From positions 1 through 18,982 of the forward strand of contig DEZB01000041.1 of NCBI GenBank assembly GCA_002364735.1: a stretch of 18,982 nucleotides of DNA. The letters run 5' to 3'. Made by a program: the position numbers and the translations under genes. Of this stretch, positions 7,885-16,036 are shown one piece after another. Position 1 is the first letter of the stretch, and each line of letters starts with the position of its first letter. The DNA comes from Bacteroidales bacterium UBA3143 (lineage in GTDB: Bacteria; Bacteroidota; Bacteroidia; Bacteroidales; Dysgonomonadaceae). Under the pieces are notes generated by a model. That model made no database searches, was not told where the DNA came from, and saw only the letters and a program-made list of their open reading frames with translations.

Positions 7885-8586
7885 TTACCAGTCCTTGTTT
7901 TGTCGTCTGTTCTCCTGTGCTTGCTGTTTACGCTCTTCAGCTTTCATTTCGTTCAATCGCTTTTGAGTTTCTTTTTCGTCTTGCTCAATAGCTTGAAGTA
8001 TTTGTCTTGCATTGTCGCGCGACATTTGCTCAGGTTCTGTTTGCTCTTCAGGCTTTTTCTGTTTATCCTGTTGATCGGGTGGTTGCGGTTGTTGGTTATC
8101 GTCTTTTTGATCTTTATTCTGCTCTTTCTGCTGATCTTGATCTTGTTGCTCGTCGTCAATCATCTTTTGAACTACAGCGAGATTATAGCGCGTTTCATCG
8201 TCATTTGGATTTATCCTCAACGCCATTTTATACGCTTCCATCGATTTCTCAAGATCTTTTTTATGCAATATAGCATTGCCAATATTGTGCCATGCAGAAG
8301 CAATTTTAAGAGGATTCTCCTTTTCCAACATCAAATAATGATTCTGTTGTTCAATTGATTTATCCCATTCATTTTGCTTATAAAGGGTATTCCCCAAGTT
8401 ATAATTCGCTTCTAATGCATTCGGATTTAGCTTTATCGCCTGCTCATATTTCTGGGCCGCCTGTTCATATTTTTGCTCATTATAGGCCCTGTTCCCCTGT
8501 TTGGTATTCTTTCTAACAGCTTTTTGAGCAGATAGAGAGAAGCCAGACATTACTGAAATGAGCAATATAATTAATTTTATCTTCAT
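7885..8586 (-). CDS. batC: BatC: exported TPR protein with charged Gln-rich tail
   Basis: 233 residues. Signal peptide ~1-20 (ending FSLSAQ), then three TPR units at about 31-64, 65-97 and 98-140 (KYEQAAQKYEQAIKLNPN; NYNLGNTLYKQNEWDKSIEQ; EKSMEAYKMALRINPNDDE). The C-terminal ~90 residues are a low-complexity tail rich in Asp, Gln, Lys and Glu (QQDQDQQKEQNKDQKDDNQQ), probably disordered or coiled. Its ATG overlaps the batB stop codon as ATGA, so batB and batC are translationally coupled. In the bat family, BatC is thought to be a periplasmic scaffold. No catalytic motif is seen. Confidence 0.9.
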   Translation of the reverse strand: MKIKLIILLISVMSGFSLSAQKAVRKNTKQGNRAYNEQKYEQAAQKYEQAIKLNPNALEANYNLGNTLYKQNEWDKSIEQQNHYLMLEKENPLKIASAWHNIGNAILHKKDLEKSMEAYKMALRINPNDDETRYNLAVVQKMIDDEQQDQDQQKEQNKDQKDDNQQPQPPDQQDKQKKPEEQTEPEQMSRDNARQILQAIEQDEKETQKRLNEMKAEERKQQAQENRRQNKDW

Positions 8587-9608
8587 CTTTTAAATATTCG
8601 AACGTTCTTAAACAATCTGTTTTTCTTATCAAAGATACACACTTCAACAACTAAAACAACTAACAGTATCCATGCTACAATAGGAAATTTCTCATCATAT
8701 TCTGAATATGCCAGACTCTCCATATCTTTTTTCTGCAATTTATCCAACTCTGCTTCAAGAGCATTCATTGCCGAATTTGTATTGTCTGCTTGCACAAACA
8801 ATCCTTTTCCGTTTTGAGCAATCTCTCGTGCCATCTGTTCATTTAACTTAGATACCACAATATTACCTTCGGTGTCTGTTTTAAAGTTGTTACTATATTG
8901 CGATTCTGGTATTGGACTACCATCCACAGAACCAATACCAATAACATTTACCATGATCCCCGAATCTCCAGCCCTTTTGGCTATTTCCATCGCATTTCCT
9001 TCATGATCTTCGGCATCGGTAATCAAAATCATAGCCTTATCTACATTTTTATCGCTCGAAAATGAGTTTACACCCAGCTCAATGGCTTTGCCAATGACTG
9101 TACCTTGAACTGGAACTAAACTTGGATCAATTGAGTTTAGAAATAGCTTTGCCGACTGTGTGTCCGAGGTTAAAGGCATTTGCACATAAGCATCGCCAGC
9201 GAAAACAATTAAAGCAATTTGATCTTCTTTTCGTGCATCAATTATGCGCGATAGCAACTGCTTGGCACGACTCAGTCTGTCTGGACTAACATCTCGAGCC
9301 AACATAGAATTAGAAACATCAACAGCAATTACCAATTCGATTCCTCGTTTCTCAACCTTTTCTACTTTAGTTCCAAATTGAGGCCCTGCCACCAATAATA
9401 TGCCTAAAATTAATGCAGAAAAAACAATCCAAAACTTCAAGTAGGAACGCTTGAGCGACAATTCGGGCATCATTTGCTTCACCAACTCAAGTGTGCCCAA
9501 TTTGGATACATCCTTTCGTTTTTTGATGTTCAAATAGATGTATAATGCAAACACAAAGGGGAGTGCAAAATACAAATACAAATATTCGGGATGGGCAAAT
9601 TGAAACAT
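8583..9608 (-). CDS. batB: BatB: membrane-anchored von Willebrand A protein
   Basis: 341 residues. Two N-terminal hydrophobic segments (~10-26 and ~60-76) and one C-terminal segment (~309-327) flank a von Willebrand factor A domain. The metal-ion adhesion site is complete: D97-V-S-N-S101, T170 (PVQGTVIG) and D198 (LITDAEDHEG). It should bind a divalent metal and, through it, an acidic partner residue. It is closely related in layout to BatA, which lies just upstream with 34 bases between. The MoxR ATPase at the head of the operon is the expected remodelling partner, by analogy with other MoxR/VWA pairs. Confidence 0.92.
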   Translation of the reverse strand: MFQFAHPEYLYLYFALPFVFALYIYLNIKKRKDVSKLGTLELVKQMMPELSLKRSYLKFWIVFSALILGILLVAGPQFGTKVEKVEKRGIELVIAVDVSNSMLARDVSPDRLSRAKQLLSRIIDARKEDQIALIVFAGDAYVQMPLTSDTQSAKLFLNSIDPSLVPVQGTVIGKAIELGVNSFSSDKNVDKAMILITDAEDHEGNAMEIAKRAGDSGIMVNVIGIGSVDGSPIPESQYSNNFKTDTEGNIVVSKLNEQMAREIAQNGKGLFVQADNTNSAMNALEAELDKLQKKDMESLAYSEYDEKFPIVAWILLVVLVVEVCIFDKKNRLFKNVRIFKR

Positions 9609-9642
9609 AGTTTTGTCTGTTCTAAATACTTTTCATTAATGA

Positions 9643-10626
9643 TTAAGGAAGTGACCTCAACCATGTTCTACGTAATATTAACTCAATAAATATGAGTGCC
9701 AATGCCAAAAGAGCAAACGGAAGGTACAGCTCTTGTTTGCGTGTCACATTTTGAACACTTATCAAATATTTCTCCATTTCATCTATCTCATCATAGATGT
9801 TGCTCAAGCCTTCGTTATCTTCGGCTCTAAAATATTGACCTCCTGTTATTGAAGCTATTTCTGTCAAAGTTTTTTCATCAATATCGACCTCTACATTTTG
9901 TATTCTCACTCCAAAAGGAGTTTGAACAGGCGTGGGAGCCATACCTTGAGTTCCAACACCGATGGTATAAACCCTAATGCCATAAGAACGAGCAAGATCG
10001 GCGGCAGTTAGCGGTGCTATTTGTCCCCTATTATTGGTTCCATCAGTCAATAGGATAACAACTTTGGATTGCGAATTACTATCTTTTAGCCTGTTTACTG
10101 AATTAGCCAATCCCAATCCAATTGCTGTGCCATCTTCAACCATTCCGAACTTCACTTCGTTCAGCAAATTCAACAATACTTTGTGGTCAGTTGTTAGCGG
10201 GCACTGTGTAAAACTTTCACCAGCAAATATAACCAATCCTATTTTATCATTCTGTCTATCTGTCACAAACTCAGCAGCTACTTTTTTTGCAGCTGTCAAT
10301 CGATCTGGTGTTAAATCTTGCGCCAACATCGACCCAGAAATATCTACTGCCAAAACAATATCTATACCTTGTGATTCTGTTGTTTGATATCTATTAATCG
10401 ATTGCGGGCGAGCCAAAACAATGATAACTAATGCAATAGAAATCATGCGAAGCGCAAATGGCAAATGACGCATATATACTTTAAAGCTGCGAGGCATTTT
10501 TCGGAAAGCACGTGTAGATGCTAATCGAAAATTGGGTTGCATGCGAGATAGCTTAACTACATACCATGCAATAAGCGGGATGAGCAACAATAAAAGATAT
10601 AAATATGTGGGATGGGCAAATTCCAT
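9643..10626 (-). CDS. batA: BatA: membrane-anchored von Willebrand A protein
   Basis: 327 residues. N-terminal hydrophobic segments (~8-25 and ~58-72), a von Willebrand A domain and a C-terminal membrane segment (~300-318). The metal site is intact: D95-I-S-G-S99, T167 (EDGTAIG) and D195 (LLTDGTNNRG). The ~RPQS...ESQGIDI entry into the domain is typical of BatA/BatB. BatA and BatB are tandem paralogs and may form a hetero-oligomer in the cytoplasmic membrane. The start lies two bases after the preceding gene's stop, which supports one transcript. Confidence 0.92.
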   Translation of the reverse strand: MEFAHPTYLYLLLLLIPLIAWYVVKLSRMQPNFRLASTRAFRKMPRSFKVYMRHLPFALRMISIALVIIVLARPQSINRYQTTESQGIDIVLAVDISGSMLAQDLTPDRLTAAKKVAAEFVTDRQNDKIGLVIFAGESFTQCPLTTDHKVLLNLLNEVKFGMVEDGTAIGLGLANSVNRLKDSNSQSKVVILLTDGTNNRGQIAPLTAADLARSYGIRVYTIGVGTQGMAPTPVQTPFGVRIQNVEVDIDEKTLTEIASITGGQYFRAEDNEGLSNIYDEIDEMEKYLISVQNVTRKQELYLPFALLALALIFIELILRRTWLRSLP

Positions 10627-10628
10627 AA

Positions 10629-11699
10629 TTAATTTTTCTCTTCAGATAAAGTTTCGTCATCAGTCCGTTTCTCTTCCCCTTTTGTTTTATCGGGTAGCGG
10701 ATCATCTTCTTTCGTTTGATTTACAAAGAAGTAAGCATTCATCATGCTTAAATCATTCTCATCAATAAATGGTTTGTACTTTGCAAACTTCACTAAATCG
10801 GCAACTGAAAGCACTTGTTTCAAATTGTTATATACGGAGTCTTCCTCAGCTTTCATTCTTATGATACTTAGTATCTCGCCCGAAGTCATTTCTAACGAGT
10901 TAACGCCATATCTTTCATTGATATATCTGCGCAACACGTCAGTAAGCTGCGTATAAAACTCTTTGTATCTTTCCTGTTGCCATATTTTTTCCTCTTTTAA
11001 TTTGTCCAGACTTCTCATTGCTCTCACATGGGCAGGAAGCAAAGGAGGAGGTGTGAAAAAATATCCCTTCTTGTTTTTTCTAATTATTAGATAAATGATT
11101 GCTCCAATAATGGCTAATAAGATAAGAATAATCAATGGTATCCAAAGCAAACTAAGCAGATCCATCCATGAGAAAGGTGCTTTCTGAATCGATTTTATAT
11201 CATTTAGTCTCAACTCATTAAAATCGATAGAATCTGTCTCTCCCGCCTTCATTCGTTGAAGGTAAGCAATAGTAGAATCTTTCAATTCGGGTGCAGTCAC
11301 CTTCAGTCCAAAAGAATTGGAATAAATAGTGTCCACTCCATCGGATATTGGCATAGAGGGAATGAAATACAATGTTGAGTCGAACGAAGTTACCAGATAC
11401 TTCATATTTATAGTCCGCACATTGTCGGTAATAGTCGTGTCAGAATTACCAATAGACAAAACCTCAAGACCCGCAACAATGGAATCTTGATAAATCGGGA
11501 ATAAAATTTCTTTATCCTTTGGAGCAATCACTTGAAGATTGATTAAAGCCTGTTCGCCAATAAGTATTTCAGAAGGCTGCACTGTAGCATGAGCTGATGC
11601 TTTTTGAGCCTGTATCGACGAAACGCTCAACAATGACAACAATGTAACACACATTGTTAATGTGAAAGCTTTCAGATATATGTAGTTGTTTTTTTTCAA
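10629..11699 (-). CDS. BatD-like membrane protein between DUF58 and BatA
   Basis: 356 residues with no enzyme motif. A signal peptide (~1-32, ending SSIQAQ) is followed by a beta-rich periplasmic part (~38-135: ATVQPSEILIGEQALINLQV ... NSFGLKVTAPELK), one membrane segment (~184-206, WIPLIILILLAIIGAIIYLI), and a basic helical cytoplasmic part (~212-330, e.g. YKEFYTQLTDVLRRYINERY) ending in a charged Asp/Glu/Lys tail. This layout (beta module, one membrane pass, helical tail) is a short version of BatD, so I read it as a BatD-like partner for the DUF58 protein. Conserved proteins of this kind sit at this place in Bacteroidota moxR-bat clusters. The function is inferred only. Confidence 0.75.
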   Translation of the reverse strand: MKKNNYIYLKAFTLTMCVTLLSLLSVSSIQAQKASAHATVQPSEILIGEQALINLQVIAPKDKEILFPIYQDSIVAGLEVLSIGNSDTTITDNVRTINMKYLVTSFDSTLYFIPSMPISDGVDTIYSNSFGLKVTAPELKDSTIAYLQRMKAGETDSIDFNELRLNDIKSIQKAPFSWMDLLSLLWIPLIILILLAIIGAIIYLIIRKNKKGYFFTPPPLLPAHVRAMRSLDKLKEEKIWQQERYKEFYTQLTDVLRRYINERYGVNSLEMTSGEILSIIRMKAEEDSVYNNLKQVLSVADLVKFAKYKPFIDENDLSMMNAYFFVNQTKEDDPLPDKTKGEEKRTDDETLSEEKN

Positions 11700-11745
11700 T
11701 GTCGTAATGAAGATTTTTTGTCTATCGTTTATCTAAGGCAATTTG

Positions 11746-12615
11746 TTAACCTCTTTTCTTAAACAGCATCAATAACGATTTCACATAATCGTCATCTGTT
11801 GATACAGAAATACTATCAACATTGCTTTGTTTGAAAGCCATGTCCATTTCTCTTTGCTGATTTACCCACCATTCACGGTATATCTCTCTCACTTTTCTTG
11901 AAGATGTATCCACCCATCTCTCCACAACAGTTTCAGGATCCAACACCTTCATCAACCCTACAGGTTTTAACTCGGTGCTCAATCTATCATACACTTGTAT
12001 AGATACTAAATCATGTTTTCGGTTGGCAATCTTCAGTGCTTGTTTATAGTCAGACGAATCGATAAAGTCGGATAACAAAAATGCAGTACAACGCTTTTTG
12101 ATCGCATTGGTGAGATAACGCAACGCCATGCTGATATCTGTTTTATTATTCTCGGGTTTAAAGCTAAGAATCTCTCTGATAATATATAAGATATGTTTGC
12201 GCCCCTTTTTGGGAGGAACAAACTTCTCTATTTTGTCGGAAAAGAAGATAACACCAATTTTATCGTTATTCTGAATGGCTGAAAATGCTAATGTGGCGGC
12301 AATTTCGGCCAACATGTTTCGTTTAATCATGGTAGATGTACCAAAACTTAAACTCTCCGAAACGTCAATCAGCAACATCACAGTAAGCTCGCGCTCCTCT
12401 TCAAACACCTTTACATAAGGCTTGTTGTATCGAGCAGTAACGTTCCAGTCGATGTCGCGCATGTCATCGCCATAGTTGTATTCTCTAACTTCTGAAAAAG
12501 CCATACCACGCCCCTTGAACGCCGAGTGATATTCGCCAGCAAAAATATTGCGCGACAATCCCCGTGTTTTAATTTCAATACGTCGTACTTTTTTTAATAA
12601 ATCAGTCGTTTCCAT
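11746..12615 (-). CDS. DUF58 protein with von Willebrand A-like fold
   Basis: 289 residues, cytosolic, with no membrane segment seen. It carries the DUF58 signature at ~35-62 (GRGMAFSEVREYNYGDDMRD, then IDWNVTAR), followed by VKVFEEERELTVMLLIDVSES, a von Willebrand A-like metal-site start at D84-V-S-E-S88. The region ~175-185 (TAFLLSDFID) looks like the later metal-site strand. DUF58 genes are nearly always beside moxR, and the pair is thought to form a chaperone and substrate-adaptor set. It is the second gene here, 77 bases after the MoxR stop. No lengthy alternative start fits better, since the family begins about here. Confidence 0.9.
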   Translation of the reverse strand: METTDLLKKVRRIEIKTRGLSRNIFAGEYHSAFKGRGMAFSEVREYNYGDDMRDIDWNVTARYNKPYVKVFEEERELTVMLLIDVSESLSFGTSTMIKRNMLAEIAATLAFSAIQNNDKIGVIFFSDKIEKFVPPKKGRKHILYIIREILSFKPENNKTDISMALRYLTNAIKKRCTAFLLSDFIDSSDYKQALKIANRKHDLVSIQVYDRLSTELKPVGLMKVLDPETVVERWVDTSSRKVREIYREWWVNQQREMDMAFKQSNVDSISVSTDDDYVKSLLMLFKKRG

Positions 12616-12692
12616 AAATATGTTTGTGCAACTACCCTATTTGACGTGTTCTCTCCTTGTAAGTCTCGTCTCTATCTTTAAAGTGTAAAGCG

Positions 12693-13688
12693 TTAAGGCA
12701 CTTCAACCTTGTTTAGTATTTCACTTATGATTTCTTCCGAGGTCATATTGTTTGCCTCAGCTTCATAAGTTAAACCAATACGGTGACGCATCACATCGTG
12801 ACAAACGGCACGTATATCTTCTGGCACAACATATCCGCGACGCTTGATAAATGCATAAGAACGAGCAGCCAAAGCCAAGTTAATAGAAGCACGTGGAGAT
12901 GCACCAAAACCAATCATGTCTTTAAATTCAGGAAGATTGTACTGCTCTGGGAAACGAGTAGCAAACACAATGTCAACGATATATTGCTCTATTTTCTCGT
13001 CAATATATACTTTCCTTACCACTTTGCGTGCATCCATAATTTCTTCAGCTTTCAATACTGGTCTGTCAATGGTTATTGGCGCAAAAATGTTTTGTTTGAT
13101 TATCAGTTTCTCTTCCTGCTTCGTGGGGTAGTTAACCACAACCTTCATCATAAACCTGTCTACTTGCGCTTCAGGCAGCGGATAAGTACCTTCTTGTTCA
13201 ATGGGGTTTTGAGTAGCCATCACCAAGAAAGGGACGGGCAGTTTGTAAGTACTTTCACCAATGGTTACTTGACGCTCTTGCATTGCCTCAAGCAAAGCAC
13301 TTTGCACCTTTGCTGGTGCACGGTTTATCTCGTCTGCCAAAACGAAGTTGGCAAAAACAGGTCCATGCTTTACAGAGAACTCTTCGTTGCGAGGACTATA
13401 AATCATTGTTCCAATAACGTCGGCTGGTAAAAGGTCGGGAGTAAATTGAACGCGACTATATTTGGCATCAATCAACTGTGCCAAAGTTTTTATTGCCAAG
13501 GTTTTGGCCAATCCCGGAACACCTTCCAACAATATATGACCGTCAGATAATAAAGCAATAATTAGAGACTCCACTAAATGTTGTTGTCCAACAATCAATT
13601 TGCTCATGCCCCCTGTTAGGACATTCAAAAAAGTGCTCTTCTGCTCAATCAGTTCATTTAATTCTCTGATATCAACTACTTGATTCAT
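12693..13688 (-). CDS. MoxR-family AAA+ ATPase, first gene of the bat operon
   Basis: 331 residues, about full length for the family. Walker A at 56-63 (GVPGLAKT), Walker B at 115-120 (FVLADE, D119/E120), sensor-1 Asn161 (MATQNPIEQEGTYPLPEAQ) and Arg178 (VDRF) are all intact. The NRAPAKVQSALLEAMQERQV helix after Walker B is strongly typical of MoxR. MoxR proteins use ATP to remodel or mature von Willebrand A partners. Here the partners should be the DUF58, BatA and BatB proteins encoded downstream. The gene heads a run of nine - strand genes with small gaps or overlaps. A possible promoter -7 element lies about 41 bases upstream. Confidence 0.93.
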   Translation of the reverse strand: MNQVVDIRELNELIEQKSTFLNVLTGGMSKLIVGQQHLVESLIIALLSDGHILLEGVPGLAKTLAIKTLAQLIDAKYSRVQFTPDLLPADVIGTMIYSPRNEEFSVKHGPVFANFVLADEINRAPAKVQSALLEAMQERQVTIGESTYKLPVPFLVMATQNPIEQEGTYPLPEAQVDRFMMKVVVNYPTKQEEKLIIKQNIFAPITIDRPVLKAEEIMDARKVVRKVYIDEKIEQYIVDIVFATRFPEQYNLPEFKDMIGFGASPRASINLALAARSYAFIKRRGYVVPEDIRAVCHDVMRHRIGLTYEAEANNMTSEEIISEILNKVEVP

Positions 13689-13728
13689 ATTGTATTTTGT
13701 TAAAATATTAGGCTGTAAAATTAGATTA

Positions 13729-13736
13729 CAAAATTA
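13729..13736 (-). promoter_or_regulatory. Possible -7 box for the moxR-bat operon
   Basis: CAAAATTA on the + strand reads TAATTTTG on the - strand, a full match to the Bacteroidota -7 pattern TAnnTTTG. The start codon of moxR is 41 bases downstream, a sensible leader. No TTG is present at the -33 position with 19-21 bp spacing, so the promoter would be incomplete. Confidence 0.3.
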
Positions 13737-14640
13737 AAGATGTTAAAGTGGTTTCGGTTGCTTTTGGGGTTAAAAATGTTTAAGCACACTTTGTTAATAT
13801 ACCAATACTATAATATGGTGTTACCTTTGCAGGAGTAAAAGTGGCTTGATAAAAAAAAGGACTTGATTTGTATAGTTATTTGGGCTCTAATTGAGATTCA
13901 CTGCAACATTAGGCATTTAATAAGTGAGCAAGAAAAAAACTTATTCTTCTTATCTTATTATGTTCAAAGTTTATACTACAGAAAGACTTTTCCTCGATTG
14001 GAAGCACTTAATAAGTAGTATTTGTGCAGTTTATCAACAAATTCATATAAATGTAATTGTTTGATGAAGCCTTTAAAACCAGCATATCGCTTATATCTTA
14101 TATTTTAGGCGCAATATGCTGAAAAAACATCATAAACACCTCCGCTAAGAGCAATATCGCGATTTAGTATCCAACGGAAGCTACAAAAGTACCTTTATCG
14201 ACATATAAGTAGAATTGTAGGGTCAAAAAGAACAAAAAACGAGAAGATTGTTGTTTTATCGAATACAAAAGGTGCTTTTAAGGAGAAAAAAAGGTTTTGC
14301 AGACTCCGCTACCCTCCAAATCTCGATTTTCATCTGAGCGGAGACTACAGAAGTAACTCATTGTTGTTTTTCTCTCAAAAACAGGGTGCAGAAGTAAGAA
14401 CATGTACCGTGAAGTAGCTTTGTAGGTTAAAGAGGCACTAAACAGCACAATAAATTTCTATAATGACCCTCAGAAGTAATAAATCGTGAGAAAACTGCCT
14501 TTTGTAGCTGCACAAAACATCTTCATAAAGTATCCACTCATGTATTATTCGCTATTCTCTCTTGAGCGTTTAGTTTGCTTATATTTAAAAAAGCCAGCAA
14601 GAGGTAATTTTGTTATTATTAGAGAAATAGGGTTCATTCA
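13737..14640. other. Long non-coding region between divergent moxR and rplY operons
   Basis: No supported gene, tRNA or known RNA is seen in about 900 bases. It holds the 41-bp-phased motif series (13976-14508), an inverted repeat AGCATATCGC (14081-14090) / GCAATATGCT (14111-14120) with 9 of 10 pairs, a second inverted repeat AGACTCCGCT (14301-14310) / AGCGGAGACT (14337-14346) with 9 of 10 pairs, and a + strand TACCTTTG (13822-13829) that matches a -7 box but has no -33 partner. Confidence 0.5.
13976..14508. repeat. Degenerate motif series in phase at 41 bp
   Basis: Related short motifs all begin on the same 41-bp register. CTACAGAAAG starts at 13976, CTACAAAAGTA at 14181, ATACAAAAGG at 14263, CTACAGAAGTAA at 14345, GTGCAGAAGTAAG at 14386 and CCTCAGAAGTAAT at 14468. 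CTCCGCTA occurs at 14140 and 14304, also in register (164 = 4 x 41 apart). Units at other register positions (14017, 14058, 14099, 14222, 14427) are poorly conserved. The conserved part is about 10-16 bp and the rest of each unit has diverged. It looks like a decayed tandem array or a regularly spaced site series, not a CRISPR array. Confidence 0.45.
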
Positions 14641-14641
14641 A

Positions 14642-14672
14642 TTGTATAGTAAAAAGATAATTATTATCTTTG
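14642..14672 (+). promoter_or_regulatory. Bacteroidota-type promoter of rplY-pth-hslR
   Basis: TTG at 14642-14644 and TATCTTTG at 14665-14672 are separated by 20 bases, the standard spacing for the Bacteroidota sigma factor pattern TTG/TAnnTTTG. The -7 box is followed by CGCC. Transcription should start near 14678, giving an untranslated leader of about 80 bases before the L25 start codon. Confidence 0.75.
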
Positions 14673-14757
14673 CGCCGCTTTTTAGAGCCACTCCGTGTGA
14701 TGGGAAATAAGGAAGCATATAATTTACTTTATTTTGAGTAACACATAAAACAAGAAA

Positions 14758-15411
14758 ATGAAAACATTTGAATTAAAAGGAGAAATCAGAAATGATTTCG
14801 GTAAGAAGGCAGCAAAAGCCTTACGTAAAAACAATCTTATTCCATGCAATGTGTATGGAGGCAAAGATTCTGAGAACATCAGCTTCACTGTTCAATCGGG
14901 TGATATTCTCAAATTGATATATACCCCTGAAGTGTTTGTTGTTGACTTAACACTGGGCGATCAAGAAATGAAAGCTGTTCTAAAAGAAGTGCAGTTTCAT
15001 CCAGTAAAAGAACAAGTGCTTCACATGGACTTCTTGCATGTTTTCGAGGATGTTCCTGTAGTTGTAGAAATTCCAGTTCACTTGAAAGGTTTGGCTGCTG
15101 GTGTTAAATCGGGAGGTAAACTATCGTTAGACCTTCGCAAGCTTAAAGCAAAAGCTTTATATAAAGATTTGCCTGAAGCATTAGAGATTGATGTTACCAA
15201 ACTTAAATTAGGAAAATCAATTCAAGTTGCAGAACTTAATTTCGAAAATGTTGAAATTCTAAACCCAAAAGAAGCTGTAGTTTGTCGCGTTCAAACAACT
15301 CGTGTGGTGGCTGACGCTACGCTTGATGCTGAAGAAGAAGCAGCAGAGGAGGCAGCAGAAGCAGCAGCAAGTGAAGGTGGAGAAACTGCAACAGACACTG
15401 CTGAAGCATAA
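14758..15411 (+). CDS. rplY: 50S ribosomal protein L25, Ctc/TL5 type
   Basis: 217 residues, the long form of L25 that binds 5S rRNA in the large ribosomal subunit. The N-terminal L25 domain (~1-93: GEIRNDFGKKAAKALRKNN, IPCNVYGG, then VQFHPVKEQVLHMDFLHV) is followed by the TL5 C-terminal beta domain (~94-185: VPVVVEIPVHLKGLAAGVKS, GGKLSLDLRKLKAKALYKDL, PEALEIDVTKLKLGKSIQV). The tail (~190-217) is a low-complexity Ala/Glu-rich acidic run, common in Bacteroidota L25. The long form is related to the general-stress protein Ctc. The strong promoter is about 90 bases upstream. It starts the operon with pth and an S4 protein, a common neighbour set. Confidence 0.95.
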   Translation: MKTFELKGEIRNDFGKKAAKALRKNNLIPCNVYGGKDSENISFTVQSGDILKLIYTPEVFVVDLTLGDQEMKAVLKEVQFHPVKEQVLHMDFLHVFEDVPVVVEIPVHLKGLAAGVKSGGKLSLDLRKLKAKALYKDLPEALEIDVTKLKLGKSIQVAELNFENVEILNPKEAVVCRVQTTRVVADATLDAEEEAAEEAAEAAASEGGETATDTAEA

Positions 15412-15472
15412 ATTGCAAGAGAGTAGTTTTGGTAAAACAAAACAAAACCAGAATATCCGAAATAGTGCGTAA

Positions 15473-16036
15473 ATGAAATATTTAATTGTAGGTTTGGGAA
15501 ATATTGGTCCCGATTACGAAAATACTCGCCACAACATAGGATTTAAAATATTGGACGCTTTAGCAAAAGCGTCCAATGTTGTTTTTAGTGACAAGCGGTA
15601 TGGCTTTGTTGCCGAAACGCGCATCAAAAACAAAGTGATGGTGCTGCTTAAACCCTCCACGTTTATGAATTTGAGTGGAAATGCTGTGCGCTATTGGTTG
15701 CAAAAAGAGAATATCCCTATCAAAAACCTTCTTGTGGTGGTTGACGATTTAGCATTGCCATTTGCCATGCTTCGCCTGAAAGCCAAAGGAAGTGATGCTG
15801 GACACAATGGACTCAACCATATACAATCAACTCTGGGTACACAAAACTATGCCCGTTTGAGATTTGGTATTGGCAACAATTTCCCGAAAGGTGCACAAAT
15901 AAACTATGTGATGAGTCCTTTTGATCCTGAAGAAGAAGAGGTGATTCCTGCCAAATTGAACGAAGCCATAGAAATAATACAGAGCTTCTGCTTGGCTGGA
16001 GTTAATATAACCATGAATGAGTATAATAAGAGATAA
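15473..16036 (+). CDS. pth: Peptidyl-tRNA hydrolase
   Basis: 187 residues, usual length. The enzyme frees tRNA from peptidyl-tRNA that drops off stalled ribosomes. Active-site residues known from E. coli Pth are all in place: N10 (GLGNIG), H20 (NTRHNIGF), N66 (PSTFMNLSGN), D91 (VVVDDLALP), H111 and N112 (KGSDAGHNGL). The gene follows rplY by 61 bases, and its stop overlaps the next start (TAATG at 16034-16038), so it is coupled to the S4-protein gene. A perfect 12-bp hairpin lies inside codons ~27-35 (see the separate entry). Confidence 0.96.
   Translation: MKYLIVGLGNIGPDYENTRHNIGFKILDALAKASNVVFSDKRYGFVAETRIKNKVMVLLKPSTFMNLSGNAVRYWLQKENIPIKNLLVVVDDLALPFAMLRLKAKGSDAGHNGLNHIQSTLGTQNYARLRFGIGNNFPKGAQINYVMSPFDPEEEEVIPAKLNEAIEIIQSFCLAGVNITMNEYNKR
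15550..15585 (+). other. Perfect 12-bp hairpin with T-rich follow-up inside pth
   Basis: ATTGGACGCTTT (15550-15561) and AAAGCGTCCAAT (15566-15577) pair perfectly around a 4-base loop (AGCA), and the next bases are GTTGTTTTTAG. This has the form of an intrinsic terminator or attenuator but lies within the pth coding sequence, 77 bases after its start. It could reduce read-through into pth and hslR relative to rplY, or act on mRNA stability. Confidence 0.5.

Noticed and set aside
7900..8358. 152-codon hydrophobic + strand ORF
   Set aside because: It is the antisense of the batC Gln/Asp/Lys-rich tail. Codons for these residues read as Leu, Phe, Ile and Val on the other strand, giving a false membrane protein.
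12783..13430. 215-codon + strand ORF
   Set aside because: It lies wholly antisense to the moxR gene, whose Walker and sensor motifs are intact, and it has no domain of its own.
14486..14710. 74-codon + strand ORF upstream of rplY
   Set aside because: It starts at GTG, overlaps the rplY promoter and the end of the phased motif series, is Lys/Ile/Phe-rich as expected of random AT-rich sequence, and has no recognisable domain.
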